Positions 25,993 through 34,103 of a stretch of DNA of 64,000 nt are shown here, piece by piece. The notes under the pieces are model-generated. The model saw only the letters and a program-made list of their open reading frames with translations, made no database searches and had not been told where the DNA came from. This DNA is from Kitasatospora sp. A2-31 (GTDB lineage: Bacteria; Actinomycetota; Actinomycetes; Streptomycetales; Streptomycetaceae). Numbering within the stretch: position 1 is the first letter of the stretch; each line of letters opens with the position of its first letter. The stretch covers positions 656,404 to 720,403 of the forward strand of contig NZ_JAKNTA010000002.1 of assembly GCF_022288725.1 (NCBI RefSeq), read 5' to 3'. A program made the position numbers and the translations under genes.

Positions 25993-26526
25993 TCAGAGCA
26001 GCCCGGCACCCCAGGCGCGCGCCCGCTCGATCTCGCCCTGCCGCAGCGGGCCGTCGCCCTCCTCGACGATGAACCCCTCCGGTTCGGCGACGACGTCGTA
26101 GTGGTGACGGGTGAGCCGTTTGGCGATGCCGTTCGCGGCTCCGCCGCTCCTGCGCATGTCGGCGCGGGTGTCGAAGGCCGCCGCGTGCGTGCCGTGCCCG
26201 GTCTTCGGGAGCGAGTGGAACCAGGAACGCAGGCCCGGGCCCTCGGCGGTCTCGTACGCCTCGCGGGCGGCCTCCTGGTGGCCCTCCTTCTTCGCCTCGG
26301 CCATGGCCGCCATCCGGCGGCTGGCACCGGAGGACATGCCGTGCATGTGGGTCGGTCCGCCGACGACCAGCAGGTCTGCCGTACGGGTCGTCTCCGTGTC
26401 CGCCCGGGCCACGGGCAGGCAGTCGACGGACGCCTCCGGATCGGCCTGGTGGACGCCCTCGGCGATGGCCTCGGCGATCTCGCGGGTGTTGCCGTACATG
26501 CTCTCGTACACGATGACGGTGTGCAT
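25993..26526 (-). CDS. flavodoxin-domain protein
   Basis: 177 residues with a flavodoxin-like fold. The FMN phosphate loop is YESMYGNTREIAEAI near the start, the second loop is VVGGPTHMHGMSS, and a later strand holds DTRADMRRSGGAANGIAKRL. It probably carries electrons or acts as an FMN-dependent sensor. ATG at 26526 has AGGAGGT eight bases upstream, better than the GTG at 26535. It sits between the CYTH-CHAD and Usp genes on the same strand. Flavodoxin-type proteins occur in the streptomycete hypoxia/redox cluster together with Usp and DUF1876, as here. Confidence 0.9.
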   Translation of the reverse strand: MHTVIVYESMYGNTREIAEAIAEGVHQADPEASVDCLPVARADTETTRTADLLVVGGPTHMHGMSSGASRRMAAMAEAKKEGHQEAAREAYETAEGPGLRSWFHSLPKTGHGTHAAAFDTRADMRRSGGAANGIAKRLTRHHYDVVAEPEGFIVEEGDGPLRQGEIERARAWGAGLL

Positions 26527-26623
26527 CGATCCCACCTCCTGGCACCAGTCTGGGACCGTGGGACGGGCGCGGACCCGGGCCGTTCGTCCCGGGTGGGGGA
26601 GCCGACCGGCCTTCGCCGGGGCG

Positions 26624-27523
26624 TCAGCCGTACGAGACGATCGCGACGGGGCACCGGACGTGGTGGATCACTGCGTGGGCCACCGGCCCGAGGTGCGCCC
26701 CTACGGGTGCGTGCCGGACACGGCGGCCGACCACCACGAGGCCGGTGCCGTCGGCGGCGGCGTCGACGACGGCGGCCGCCGCGTGGCCGCGAACGAGCTC
26801 GGCCTCCACGGCCGCCCGGGGGTGGCGCTCCCGCCACGGGGAGAGCGCGGCCTCGAACTGACGCTGCTCGGCGGCCGAGAGCTCCGCGTCCATGCCGCCG
26901 ATCGCGGCGAACGCCATGTACTCGCTGCCCGTGGGCGGCATCCAGGCGTGCACCACCCGGAGCGGCACCGAGCGCAGCCGGGCGGCCTCGAAGGCGAAGG
27001 CGATGACCTCGGCGCTGTCGTGCCGGAGGTCGAGCCCGAGCAGGACGGCGCCCTCCGCCGCGGCGTCCGCCGCCGGACCGCCGAAGACCGGACCCTCGGG
27101 GGCCGTGGGGCCTTCCTCCGCGCGGACCAGCACCACCGGGCAGGCGGCCCGGCGCAACACCTCCTGGCTGACCGATCCGACCAGGAAGCCGCGGAGCGCG
27201 CCGAGCCCGCGCGAGCCGAGCACCAGCATGGCGGCGTGCCGGCCGGCTGCCTCCAGCGCCTCGGCCGGGTCCTCCGGGACGTGGGTCGACGTGACCTCGG
27301 CGCCCGCGGCGAGCACCGACCGGAGCTCCGCCTCCTTCTCGGCCAGCCGCTGCCGGCTCCAGGCGATCGCGTCGCCGGTGCCGGGGACGTCGGCCTTCGG
27401 CCACGGCCAGGCCTCGACGAGTTCGAGTGAGAGGCCGCGGAGCAGCGCCTCGCGGGCCGCCCATCCGGTGGCGGCGACGCTCTCGGGCGAGCCGTCGAAG
27501 CCCACCACGATCGGTCCGCTCAT
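26624..27523 (-). CDS. tandem universal stress protein (two Usp domains)
   Basis: 299 residues. Domain one opens VVGFDGSPESVAATGWAAREAL and has an intact ATP motif in LGSRGLGALRGFLVGSVS. Domain two (about 150-299) ends LVVVGRRVRHAPVGAHLGPVAHAVIHH, where the small residues are partly kept, so nucleotide binding is less certain. ATG with GGAGGA. It is the same length as the Usp at 13015 and clearly a paralogue. Likely role: ATP-linked stress or dormancy regulator. The gene is 54 bases downstream of DUF1876 on the same strand, likely one unit with the upstream DosR-like box at 28021. Confidence 0.93.
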   Translation of the reverse strand: MSGPIVVGFDGSPESVAATGWAAREALLRGLSLELVEAWPWPKADVPGTGDAIAWSRQRLAEKEAELRSVLAAGAEVTSTHVPEDPAEALEAAGRHAAMLVLGSRGLGALRGFLVGSVSQEVLRRAACPVVLVRAEEGPTAPEGPVFGGPAADAAAEGAVLLGLDLRHDSAEVIAFAFEAARLRSVPLRVVHAWMPPTGSEYMAFAAIGGMDAELSAAEQRQFEAALSPWRERHPRAAVEAELVRGHAAAAVVDAAADGTGLVVVGRRVRHAPVGAHLGPVAHAVIHHVRCPVAIVSYG

Positions 27524-27577
27524 GCTGTCCTCCGTGTGGTGTCCGTCGATGTCGGGGCCGGGCCGCGACCGCCGGGG

Positions 27578-27859
27578 TCAGGCGGGGCCGGACCTGTCGT
27601 TCGCGGTCGCATCGGCCATCCCGGACCGGAGCAGCAGGTGCCCGAGCTCGACCAGAGCGCGCCCGGCCGCGTACTCGTCGCCGATCTCCGGTACGGGCGG
27701 GTCGTGCGGGTTGCGGTGGGCCTCGGTGCGGCTCTCCAGGGTCTTGTCGCCGGTCTCCAGCACGGCGTGGACCTTGGTGACGTCCCCCTCCTCGAAGAGG
27801 TCCAGTCGCAGAGCCCAGCGCTTGGTACGCACGGAGCCGGCAGCGGCGCTCTCGGTCAT
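27578..27859 (-). CDS. DUF1876 (dsRBD-like fold) protein
   Basis: 93 residues matching the DUF1876/dsRBFLD family: KRWALRLDLFEEGDVTKVHAVLETGD then TLESRTEAHRNPHDPPVPEIGDEYAAGRALVELGHLLL (phrases shortened to the recognisable core). Mycobacterial relatives are in the DosR dormancy regulon. The fold resembles double-stranded RNA-binding domains, but the function is unknown. ATG with a GAGGAG site. Followed closely by a tandem Usp gene, and a DosR-like box lies 162 bases upstream, which makes the same regulation likely. Confidence 0.88.
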   Translation of the reverse strand: MTESAAAGSVRTKRWALRLDLFEEGDVTKVHAVLETGDKTLESRTEAHRNPHDPPVPEIGDEYAAGRALVELGHLLLRSGMADATANDRSGPA

Positions 27860-28020
27860 GGGCGGTTCTCCTCACCTGCAACACTCTCCGGCCGACCGGC
27901 CGGCCGTTCCGCGGGAGCCTCCCGCTCCTCCATGGTGGGCCGAACGGGCCGCACCGGCACGGGGAGGGCCGCGGCGGCACTACGGGCCCGCACGGCGGGC
28001 ACGGGCCGCGCCCGCCGCGC

Positions 28021-28034
28021 GGGACCTTCGGACC
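28021..28034. promoter_or_regulatory. DosR/DevR-like box 4 (GGGACCTTCGGACC), upstream of DUF1876-usp
   Basis: GGGACCTTCGGACC, the most symmetric of the copies, since GGGACC and GGACC face each other around TTC. It lies in the 277-base gap between the DUF1876 start (27859) and the end of the HTH-oxidase gene (28137), 162 bases from the DUF1876 ATG. Another GGTCGGTCC follows at once. Confidence 0.55.
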
Positions 28035-28136
28035 GGGGTCGGTCCGCTCTCTGCCCTCGCCCGGGGGCGGCGTCCCACCGCCCGGCGTCCCACCGGGATG
28101 GGTGGCGTGCGCGGAGGAGCCGGTCGGGGGCGATGG

Positions 28137-28841
28137 CTATCCACGGTCGACGGGTGGAGCTCCCGTGGGCCGCTCGACGGTCCGGCCGCTGACCCGGGCG
28201 GGCCGGATGCGCACCCAGGTGTCGCGCTCGCCGGCGGCCCACGGTTCGGGATCGGCGTGCTCCTCGAACCGGTGCAGCGCGTCCTCGTCGAAGACGACCG
28301 AGGCGGTACCGCTGACCAGGACGCTCCAGCCGGTGCCGAACACTTCGTCGAGACGGTCGACCTCGAAGGCGACCTGCTGGTCGGCGACATCGGCCGGCAG
28401 GCCCCCGGCAGCGGTGCGGTAGAGGATCGTGGCGTCGAGCACCCGGTAGTTGACCGGCAGGGCGACGGGGCCGTTCGGCGTCGTCAGCACCACTCGGCCG
28501 ATGCCGCCCGGGGAGATTCTCGCCCAGCACGCCGCCGGGTCCAGCTCGTGCGGCGTCGTCCCGGCGTTCGCCCGGGACCGCCCGGGCGGCTCGTCGTGTC
28601 CCCGGCCGAGCAGGTCGTCGATCGTCGTGCCCAGCGCGTCCGCGAGTCGGGTGAGCAGACCGGCGCCGAGCGGCGACGTGGTGGTTTCCACGAATTCCAC
28701 GAATCCCGGTTCCATGCCGCTTCTGGCCGCCACATCCGCCCGGGTGAGGCCGAGTTCCCGGCGGCGGTACGCGATCCGTCGGCCGAGGTCGCCGGAGTCG
28801 GGCGGGCGGGCGCGCGCACGGCTGTTCCGCGTCTCCTTCAT
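28137..28841 (-). CDS. XRE-type HTH fused to pyridoxamine 5'-phosphate oxidase-like domain
   Basis: 234 residues. An N-terminal helix-turn-helix (about 15-70: RRIAYRRRELGLTRADVAARSGM, LLTRLADALGTTIDDLL) is joined to a split-barrel flavin-binding domain (about 95-225) of the pyridoxamine-phosphate-oxidase superfamily, with GRVVLTTPNGPVALPVNYR, QQVAFEVDRLDE and GTGWSVLVSG. The barrel usually binds FMN, F420 or haem. Together they suggest a redox- or cofactor-sensing DNA-binding protein. ATG at 28841 has a clear GGAGG site; the frame upstream is not needed. Members lie in the DosR/OsdR-type clusters of actinomycetes. Confidence 0.87.
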   Translation of the reverse strand: MKETRNSRARARPPDSGDLGRRIAYRRRELGLTRADVAARSGMEPGFVEFVETTTSPLGAGLLTRLADALGTTIDDLLGRGHDEPPGRSRANAGTTPHELDPAACWARISPGGIGRVVLTTPNGPVALPVNYRVLDATILYRTAAGGLPADVADQQVAFEVDRLDEVFGTGWSVLVSGTASVVFDEDALHRFEEHADPEPWAAGERDTWVRIRPARVSGRTVERPTGAPPVDRG

Positions 28842-29185
28842 CGGTACCTCCGTGTGTCGGTCGGGCCGTAGGCGCCGGGCGTGGTTCGGGACGGTCACCG
28901 CGGGACGTGCAACGGGCCGGCGGGTGCCGTGACCGGTTCGTGCGGGGACCGGGCAACCCCATCGTCGGCCGCCGCGCCACCGGCGGAGGAGGGCCGGACG
29001 GGCCCGGTCGGTCGGGCCGACCGGCCCGGCCGACCGGCGCCGCCGGACTCCTCCCGCCGGCCTTCCGGGTCACCTACGCGCCGGGGGGCTGCTCCGGGCG
29101 CTCCGGGGTCGGCCGACGTGGGTCGGCGGCGACCCCCCGGGCCGCTCCCGGTGCAGGCCGGGGCGGGGGCCGCGGGCCCGGTCCG
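28842..29185. other. gene-free stretch of 344 bases
   Basis: No supported gene on either strand. It holds a GC-rich hairpin (29004-29024) and alternating GGCCGG/CCGGCC words. The right part is the downstream region of the YciO-type gene and the left part the promoter region of the HTH-oxidase gene. No GGGACCTTCGG box is present. Confidence 0.6.
29004..29024 (-). terminator. hairpin downstream of the YciO-type gene
   Basis: CCGGTCGG (29004-29011) pairs with CCGACCGG (29017-29024) over a 5-base loop. It lies about 160 bases beyond the stop of the YciO-type gene, whose transcription runs leftward. The stem is only 8 bp, so it is a modest candidate. Confidence 0.4.
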
Positions 29186-29806
29186 TCACTCGAAGCGTGA
29201 GGGATCGCCGGCCCCTCGCCGGACGACCTCCGGCTCGCCGCCGGAGAAGTCGACGACCGTCGTCGGTTCCGTGCCGCAGTCGCCCGAGTCCACGACGGCG
29301 TCCAGCACGTGGTCGAGGCGCTCCTTGATCTCCCACCCCTGGGTCATCGGCTCGTCCTCGCCCGGGAGGATCAGGGTGCTGGAGACCAGGGGCTCGCCGA
29401 GCTCGGCGAGCAGGGCCCTGGCCACGCTGTGGTCGGGGATCCTGACTCCCACCGTCTTCTTCTTCGGGTGCATCAGGCGCCGCGGAACCTCCTTGGTGGC
29501 GGGGAGGATGAAGGTGTAGCTGCCCGGCGTCGCGGCCTTGACGGCACGGAAGACGTTGTTGTCGAGCTGGACGAACTGCCCCAGCTGCGCGAAGTCCTCG
29601 CACATCAGGGTGAAGTGGTGGCGCTCGTCGAGGCGCCGGATCGACCGGATCCGTTCGAGCCCCTCGCGGTTGTCCAGCCGACAGCCCAGGGCGAAACAGG
29701 AGTCGGTCGGGTACGCGATGAGGGTCCCGGAGCGGAGACCGGCGGCCACGGTGCCGATGGTGCGCGGCTGCGGGGACTCTGGGTGCACGTCGAAGTACTT
29801 CGCCAT
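29186..29806 (-). CDS. YciO/Sua5-family L-threonylcarbamoyladenylate synthase-like protein
   Basis: 206 residues of the YrdC/YciO double-stranded-RNA-binding fold. Characteristic pieces are LIAYPTDSCFALGC, IRSIRRLDERHHFTLMCEDF, PGSYTFILPATKEVPRR and KKKTVGVRIPDH. Members condense threonine, bicarbonate and ATP to threonylcarbamoyl-AMP for the t6A modification of tRNA. The YciO subgroup, which this length and DERHHFTL fit, is a paralogue whose in vivo role is less clear and is usually not the essential copy. ATG start, 100 bases downstream of the ROK gene on the same strand. Probably a housekeeping-type gene next to the sugar cluster rather than part of it. Confidence 0.9.
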   Translation of the reverse strand: MAKYFDVHPESPQPRTIGTVAAGLRSGTLIAYPTDSCFALGCRLDNREGLERIRSIRRLDERHHFTLMCEDFAQLGQFVQLDNNVFRAVKAATPGSYTFILPATKEVPRRLMHPKKKTVGVRIPDHSVARALLAELGEPLVSSTLILPGEDEPMTQGWEIKERLDHVLDAVVDSGDCGTEPTTVVDFSGGEPEVVRRGAGDPSRFE

Positions 29807-29906
29807 TGGCCGACCCTACGGCATCCCGGCACCCGTTCGGTGCAGCAGCGGCCCCCGCCGCCCCGGCCTGCCCGCGAGGTCCGAGGACATCGCCGGCCGG
29901 TGAGCG

Positions 29907-30860
29907 TCACGGCGAACGGTCGATCGCCAGTAGCGCTGCGCCGATCGCGCCGGCGTCGTTGGCGAAGCGGGCCGTCAGCACGGGCACGGGCGGGCGGTCG
30001 CCGGGCGCGTACAGCCGGCGGGTGAACGAGGCGCGTGCCGGTGCGAGGAGCAGCTCCCCCGCGGAGACGGGGCCCCCTCCGACGATCACCACGGCGGGGT
30101 CGAACAGGTTGGCCAGGGCGGCCAGCCCGACGCCCGTGAGCGTTCCGATCCGGTCCAGGATCTCCAGAGCCTGGGCGTCGCCGCTACGGGCGGCCTCGGT
30201 GACGGCCTCTCCGGCGTCCGGCGCGCCCCGGCCGACCAGACGGGCCAGTGGCCCGTCCGGGCGGGCCGCCGTGGCCTGCCGGCCGAGCCGTGCGATGGCG
30301 GCGCCGGACGCGGCAACGCCCCAGCACCCGCGGTTGCCGCACTCGCACAGCGGGCCCCCGGGTTCGACGGTCAGGTGGCTGGCCTCTGCGGCGAATCCGT
30401 GGGAGCCGTGCAGCAGGCGGTCGGCGACGACCACACCGCAACCCAGGCCCGTGCCGAGCGTCACCAGCACCAGGTGGTCGTGTCCGTGACCCGCACCGAT
30501 CCGGTACTCGGCCCACGCGGCGGCGTTCGCATCGTTGTCCGTCACCACCGGCAGCCCCACGGAGTCCGCGATCAGCTCCCGCAACGGGGCGCGCGCGAAC
30601 TCCAGGCCGGGCGCGAAGGCCAGCGCCCCGGTACCGGCGTCGACCATCCCGGGCAGCCCGACGCCGACCACGGTGACCAGCTCGCCCCGCACCCGTGCCA
30701 CCAGACCGGCGACGGCATCCACCAGCTCGTCCACCGTACGGCGCGGCGTGGCGCAGCGGGCCCGGGCCAGCACCGCGCCGTCGGCCGTCAGCCGCACCGC
30801 CGCGATCTTGGTGCCGCCGACATCGACGCCGACCGCCTCGGCCGGGGACGACGACGTCAT
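29907..30860 (-). CDS. ROK-family sugar kinase or regulator
   Basis: 317 residues. ROK kinases phosphorylate glucose, N-acetylglucosamine, N-acetylmannosamine and similar sugars. Visible are the ATP phosphate loop GVDVGGTKIAA, the catalytic Asp in VVTDNDANAAAWAEY, GTGLGCGVVVADRLLHG, and the zinc motif CECGNRGCWG with HLT upstream. No N-terminal HTH is present, so it is an enzyme rather than an XylR-like repressor. Its ATG overlaps the stop of the GH35-like gene by four bases (ATGA), indicating coupled translation. It is last in the operon zinc dehydrogenase - glycosidase - kinase. Confidence 0.92.
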   Translation of the reverse strand: MTSSSPAEAVGVDVGGTKIAAVRLTADGAVLARARCATPRRTVDELVDAVAGLVARVRGELVTVVGVGLPGMVDAGTGALAFAPGLEFARAPLRELIADSVGLPVVTDNDANAAAWAEYRIGAGHGHDHLVLVTLGTGLGCGVVVADRLLHGSHGFAAEASHLTVEPGGPLCECGNRGCWGVAASGAAIARLGRQATAARPDGPLARLVGRGAPDAGEAVTEAARSGDAQALEILDRIGTLTGVGLAALANLFDPAVVIVGGGPVSAGELLLAPARASFTRRLYAPGDRPPVPVLTARFANDAGAIGAALLAIDRSP

Positions 30861-32986
30861 GACTCCTCCGGCAGAACCGTTCGGGCCTCACCCCGGGCCG
30901 CGGCGGTGCGGACGTCGAATCCGCCCGTTCCGCGGACCGCGGAAAGGTCGCACGGCCGGTCGGTGTGCAGCAGGTCGCGCCCGACCCGAACCCGGACCGG
31001 CAGCTGCGCACCGGTCTGCTCGTTCAGGCCCTTCACGTAGCAGGCCGCGAGCCGCCCCTGCGACACGTGGACGACGGCACACCCGCCCCCGACCAGGTCG
31101 GTCGTGACGAGGTTCGCCCCGCACGCGGTGCGGGCCCGCAGCGGTCGGGCCGAGCGGTTGAAGAGGAAGACGAGGACGTCCTGCGCGTCGGTGGTGGTCC
31201 TGCGCAGTTCGAGCCACGGCCCCGGTCTGGCCCGCGCGGGCGCGCCGCGACTCTCCAGCCACTCCTCGACGGCTGCTCCGACGGGCTCACCGCGGAGGGG
31301 GACGATGCGCGTCCCGCACCGCGCCGTCGCGTCGGCGAGTTCGGTACAGGGGTTCGAGTGCTCGTCCAGCACGGGGACCTCCCCGACCAGGAGCAGCGGC
31401 CCGCCGCGCTCAGCGAACTCCGTGAGGCGCCGCTGCAGGGCCTGTTCCATGAAGCGGCCCGACACGGCGGTCAGCGGGCCCGTCGCCGGATCGAGTGCCC
31501 GCCCGCCGGCGAGTTCCGTCAGCCGGAAGGGCAGGTTGCGCCGCAGGCAGTGGGCGACGAAGGGCACCAGGGTGCGATCGGCCGAGGGCGCCGGCCGGCT
31601 CCCGTTCCCCGCCCAGTCCCATGCGCCGACCGCCGCGTACGGCGGATGGACGCCCCACCACACGCCCGGCTCCGGGTGGGAAGCGGTCAGCGCGTCCTGC
31701 CGCCCGGCCAGGAAGTGGGTCAGCACCTGCAACGCGGCGAACGCCGGTCCGGGCTCGGCGTCGAGCCCGATCGGGGCGGCGTCCCCGTACGGCGGATCGA
31801 ACTGGGCGTGGTCACCGGCCGGCTCCGCCTGCCAGGTGCGGTCCACCACGAGGTGCCGGCCCCAGCCCGCGGTGGCGCAGGCCGGATAGACACTGATGCC
31901 GGTGGCCCCGCAGGCCACGCCGAGCAGGTTGTGACGGATCGGCACCACCGGGAAGGCACAGCTCGCATCCGCCCAGCGGAGCCCCCAGTTCTCCTCGATG
32001 TTGGGGCCCCGCCCGCTCTTGGCGGCCAGGACGTAGTTGACCAGCGCCTCCTCACCCGAGAGCACGTCTCCCGTCCAACCGGTGTAGGCACGCGGCAGCA
32101 CGGTGGCCGCGCCGACCCGGTTCCTGACCAGCCAGGCGTCGTAGCGTCCGGCCACCCGGCCGGGGACGCGGTCGGCCCTGGCCGGCGGCGAGCAGGTGGT
32201 GAAGACGGGCAGGTCCGGCCCGAGGGCATCGGCCAGCTTCGCCAATCCGGCGACGAGCACGTGGGCCGACCAGCGCCCCCAACAGATCTGGGAGCGTTGC
32301 CGTTCGGCGCGACTCCGGGTCTCGGTCCGCAGGGGCGCGTCCAGGCCGGGTGCGAAGCGGGCGAAGCCGCCGGCGCCCGGTGGCGAGTAGTCGAGTGCGT
32401 CCATCGGAAGGGCGGTCTCCCCGTAGTGCCCCTCGTTCCCGATCTGGACGGCGACGACCGGCCCCCGCGGGTACGTGTACGGCCGCAGGAAGAGGCCGAC
32501 GAGGCGGAGCCACTCCGTCGCGTCCGCGATGAACAGCGGGTCCAGCAGCGAGGGCAGCGTGAACCGCTGGTACGACAGCGGCCGGCCGTCGGCGGACCGG
32601 GCGGCGTGCCGGTCCCGGTCGAGCGCGGGGTCGACCCGGTCGGGGAGGCCGCCGAAGGGCAGTTCGGCGTGCACGAAGGGGCCCGGCTTCAGCACGGCGA
32701 CCAGTCCGGTCGATGCGACCAACTCCAGGAACCCGGCCAGGTCGCGGTTGCCGGCGCCGTCGAAGCGAACCTCGCCAGGGGCGATCTCGTGGTGCCGCCA
32801 GGGGACGTAGCTGGTCACCACGGTGAGGCCGGCGTCGCGCAGGGCGCCCAGTTTGGCTGCCCAGCGCGCGCGATCGTCCCGGTAGTAGGGGTACTCGCCG
32901 GCGATGAGGAACCGGGGACGCCCGTCCAGCCACAGCGCCCCGTCCACGAAACGGGGCCGCGCGCCGTCCTGGCTGCCGTGACTCAC
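30857..32986 (-). CDS. GH35-like beta-galactosidase family protein
   Basis: 709 residues, cytoplasmic by the absence of a signal peptide. The TIM barrel starts with FLIAGEYPYYRDDRARWAAK and LTVVTSYVPWRHHE, like GH35 (SGSxHYFR...YVPWNxHE in usual members). The acid/base Glu is probably in VAVQIGNEGHYG and the nucleophile in PNIEENWGLRW. A C-terminal beta-rich part of ~200 residues follows. Substitution of the usual substrate-binding words suggests a galactose-like but non-standard substrate. GTG start overlaps the dehydrogenase stop by four bases (GTGA), and the ROK gene overlaps its own stop, so the three are one operon. An intracellular glycosidase next to a kinase implies handling of an imported or internally made glycoside. 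Confidence 0.82.
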   Translation of the reverse strand: MSHGSQDGARPRFVDGALWLDGRPRFLIAGEYPYYRDDRARWAAKLGALRDAGLTVVTSYVPWRHHEIAPGEVRFDGAGNRDLAGFLELVASTGLVAVLKPGPFVHAELPFGGLPDRVDPALDRDRHAARSADGRPLSYQRFTLPSLLDPLFIADATEWLRLVGLFLRPYTYPRGPVVAVQIGNEGHYGETALPMDALDYSPPGAGGFARFAPGLDAPLRTETRSRAERQRSQICWGRWSAHVLVAGLAKLADALGPDLPVFTTCSPPARADRVPGRVAGRYDAWLVRNRVGAATVLPRAYTGWTGDVLSGEEALVNYVLAAKSGRGPNIEENWGLRWADASCAFPVVPIRHNLLGVACGATGISVYPACATAGWGRHLVVDRTWQAEPAGDHAQFDPPYGDAAPIGLDAEPGPAFAALQVLTHFLAGRQDALTASHPEPGVWWGVHPPYAAVGAWDWAGNGSRPAPSADRTLVPFVAHCLRRNLPFRLTELAGGRALDPATGPLTAVSGRFMEQALQRRLTEFAERGGPLLLVGEVPVLDEHSNPCTELADATARCGTRIVPLRGEPVGAAVEEWLESRGAPARARPGPWLELRRTTTDAQDVLVFLFNRSARPLRARTACGANLVTTDLVGGGCAVVHVSQGRLAACYVKGLNEQTGAQLPVRVRVGRDLLHTDRPCDLSAVRGTGGFDVRTAAARGEARTVLPEES

Positions 32987-34053
32987 AGGGCGGGGCCTTC
33001 GTCCGTGGTGAGCAGCACCTTCATGGCGCTGTACCCCGTCGCCGCGTCCGAGCGTCCTGCGCCCGAGCGTCCTGCGCCCGACCGGCCGGGGCCGGCCGGT
33101 GCGACGGCCAGCATCGCCAGGGCCTCGGCGTACCGTTCGAGCGGCAGCACGTGCGTCACCAGCCCTTCGAGCGGCAGGTCCTGTGCGAGGTCCACCGCCA
33201 GCTCGAAGTCGGCCGGCCGGTACGGTCCCGCCCCCACCAGCCGGATCCCCCTGGTCACCAGAGCCCTCAGCGGCAGGGTCGCGACGCCCGCCTCCTTCTC
33301 GCCCATCACCACGACGGTGCCGCCGCGCGCCACCGCACCGAGGACATCGCCCGGAAGCGACCCGGTGGTGTCGATGACGGCATCGGGCACGCCGGCCCCG
33401 GCCGCCTCCTCCGCGGCCGACACCCGGACCGTTCCGGGCAGCAGCAACCGGGCGAGCGCGATCCGGCCCTGATCACGCTCGGCCAGGGTGACCCTGGCGC
33501 CGCGCCCGGCCAGGACGAGCGCGCACAGCGCCCCGATGGGACCGGCGCCGAGCACGAGCACCTGGTCGTCCCACCGCAGCCGCGCCGCCGCGAGATTGTT
33601 CAGCACGCAGGCGAGCGGTTCCACCAGGGCGCCCCGGCGGTAGGAGACCGAGGCCGGCAGCCGGTGGACGAAGCGCTCGGGCACGACGGCGAACTCGGCC
33701 ATCGTCCCGTCCCGGTCGACGCCGATCTCCCGACCCGCCTTGGCCCCGCAGTGGGCCGGCATCCCGCGGCGGCAGGGCCGGCACCGGTCGCAGTGGTACG
33801 TCGGGTTGATCACCACCCGGTCGCCGGGCACCACCGAACGGGTACCGGCTCCGACGGCGGTCACCGCACCGACCGCCTCGTGGCCCAGGACCACACCGCG
33901 CCGTGCGGGGAACTCGCCGAGCAGGATCGCCCGGTCCGTGCCGCAGATCCCGGTGGCCGCCACCTTGACCAGGACCTCGCCGGCACCGAAGGAAGGGACC
34001 GCCCGGTCGTGGATGCCGGGCAGGCCCACGTCCTCGAACACGACGGCTTTCAT
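32983..34053 (-). CDS. zinc-dependent alcohol/polyol dehydrogenase (MDR superfamily)
   Basis: 356 residues. Catalytic zinc ligands are the Cys in GICGTD and the His-Glu of GHEAVG. The structural zinc lobe has four Cys in YHCDRCRPCRRGMPAHCG. The NAD-binding site is VLGAGPIGALCA. The set resembles sorbitol, threonine or scyllo-inosamine-type dehydrogenases, which oxidise a secondary alcohol on a sugar, polyol or cyclitol. A five-residue repeat (RSGAG twice) near the C-terminus comes from a 15-bp DNA duplication at about 33051-33080 and looks like a recent expansion. First gene of a three-gene operon; 50 bases separate it from the divergent RfbD-like gene. Confidence 0.92.
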   Translation of the reverse strand: MKAVVFEDVGLPGIHDRAVPSFGAGEVLVKVAATGICGTDRAILLGEFPARRGVVLGHEAVGAVTAVGAGTRSVVPGDRVVINPTYHCDRCRPCRRGMPAHCGAKAGREIGVDRDGTMAEFAVVPERFVHRLPASVSYRRGALVEPLACVLNNLAAARLRWDDQVLVLGAGPIGALCALVLAGRGARVTLAERDQGRIALARLLLPGTVRVSAAEEAAGAGVPDAVIDTTGSLPGDVLGAVARGGTVVVMGEKEAGVATLPLRALVTRGIRLVGAGPYRPADFELAVDLAQDLPLEGLVTHVLPLERYAEALAMLAVAPAGPGRSGAGRSGAGRSDAATGYSAMKVLLTTDEGPAL

Positions 34054-34103
34054 CGGAGCCTCCCAACGGATCGTCCACCAACAGTGTCATAGAATGCGCC
34101 GGT

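Noticed and set aside
26548..26565. Possible DosR-like box upstream of the flavodoxin gene (GGGACCGTGGGAC)
   Set aside because: Only the GGGACC half agrees; the TTCGG centre is absent, so it was left out of the box set.
30965..33472. Long plus-strand frame opposite the ROK and GH35-like genes
   Set aside because: Composition is typical of antisense shadow; no start with a ribosome site and no domain.
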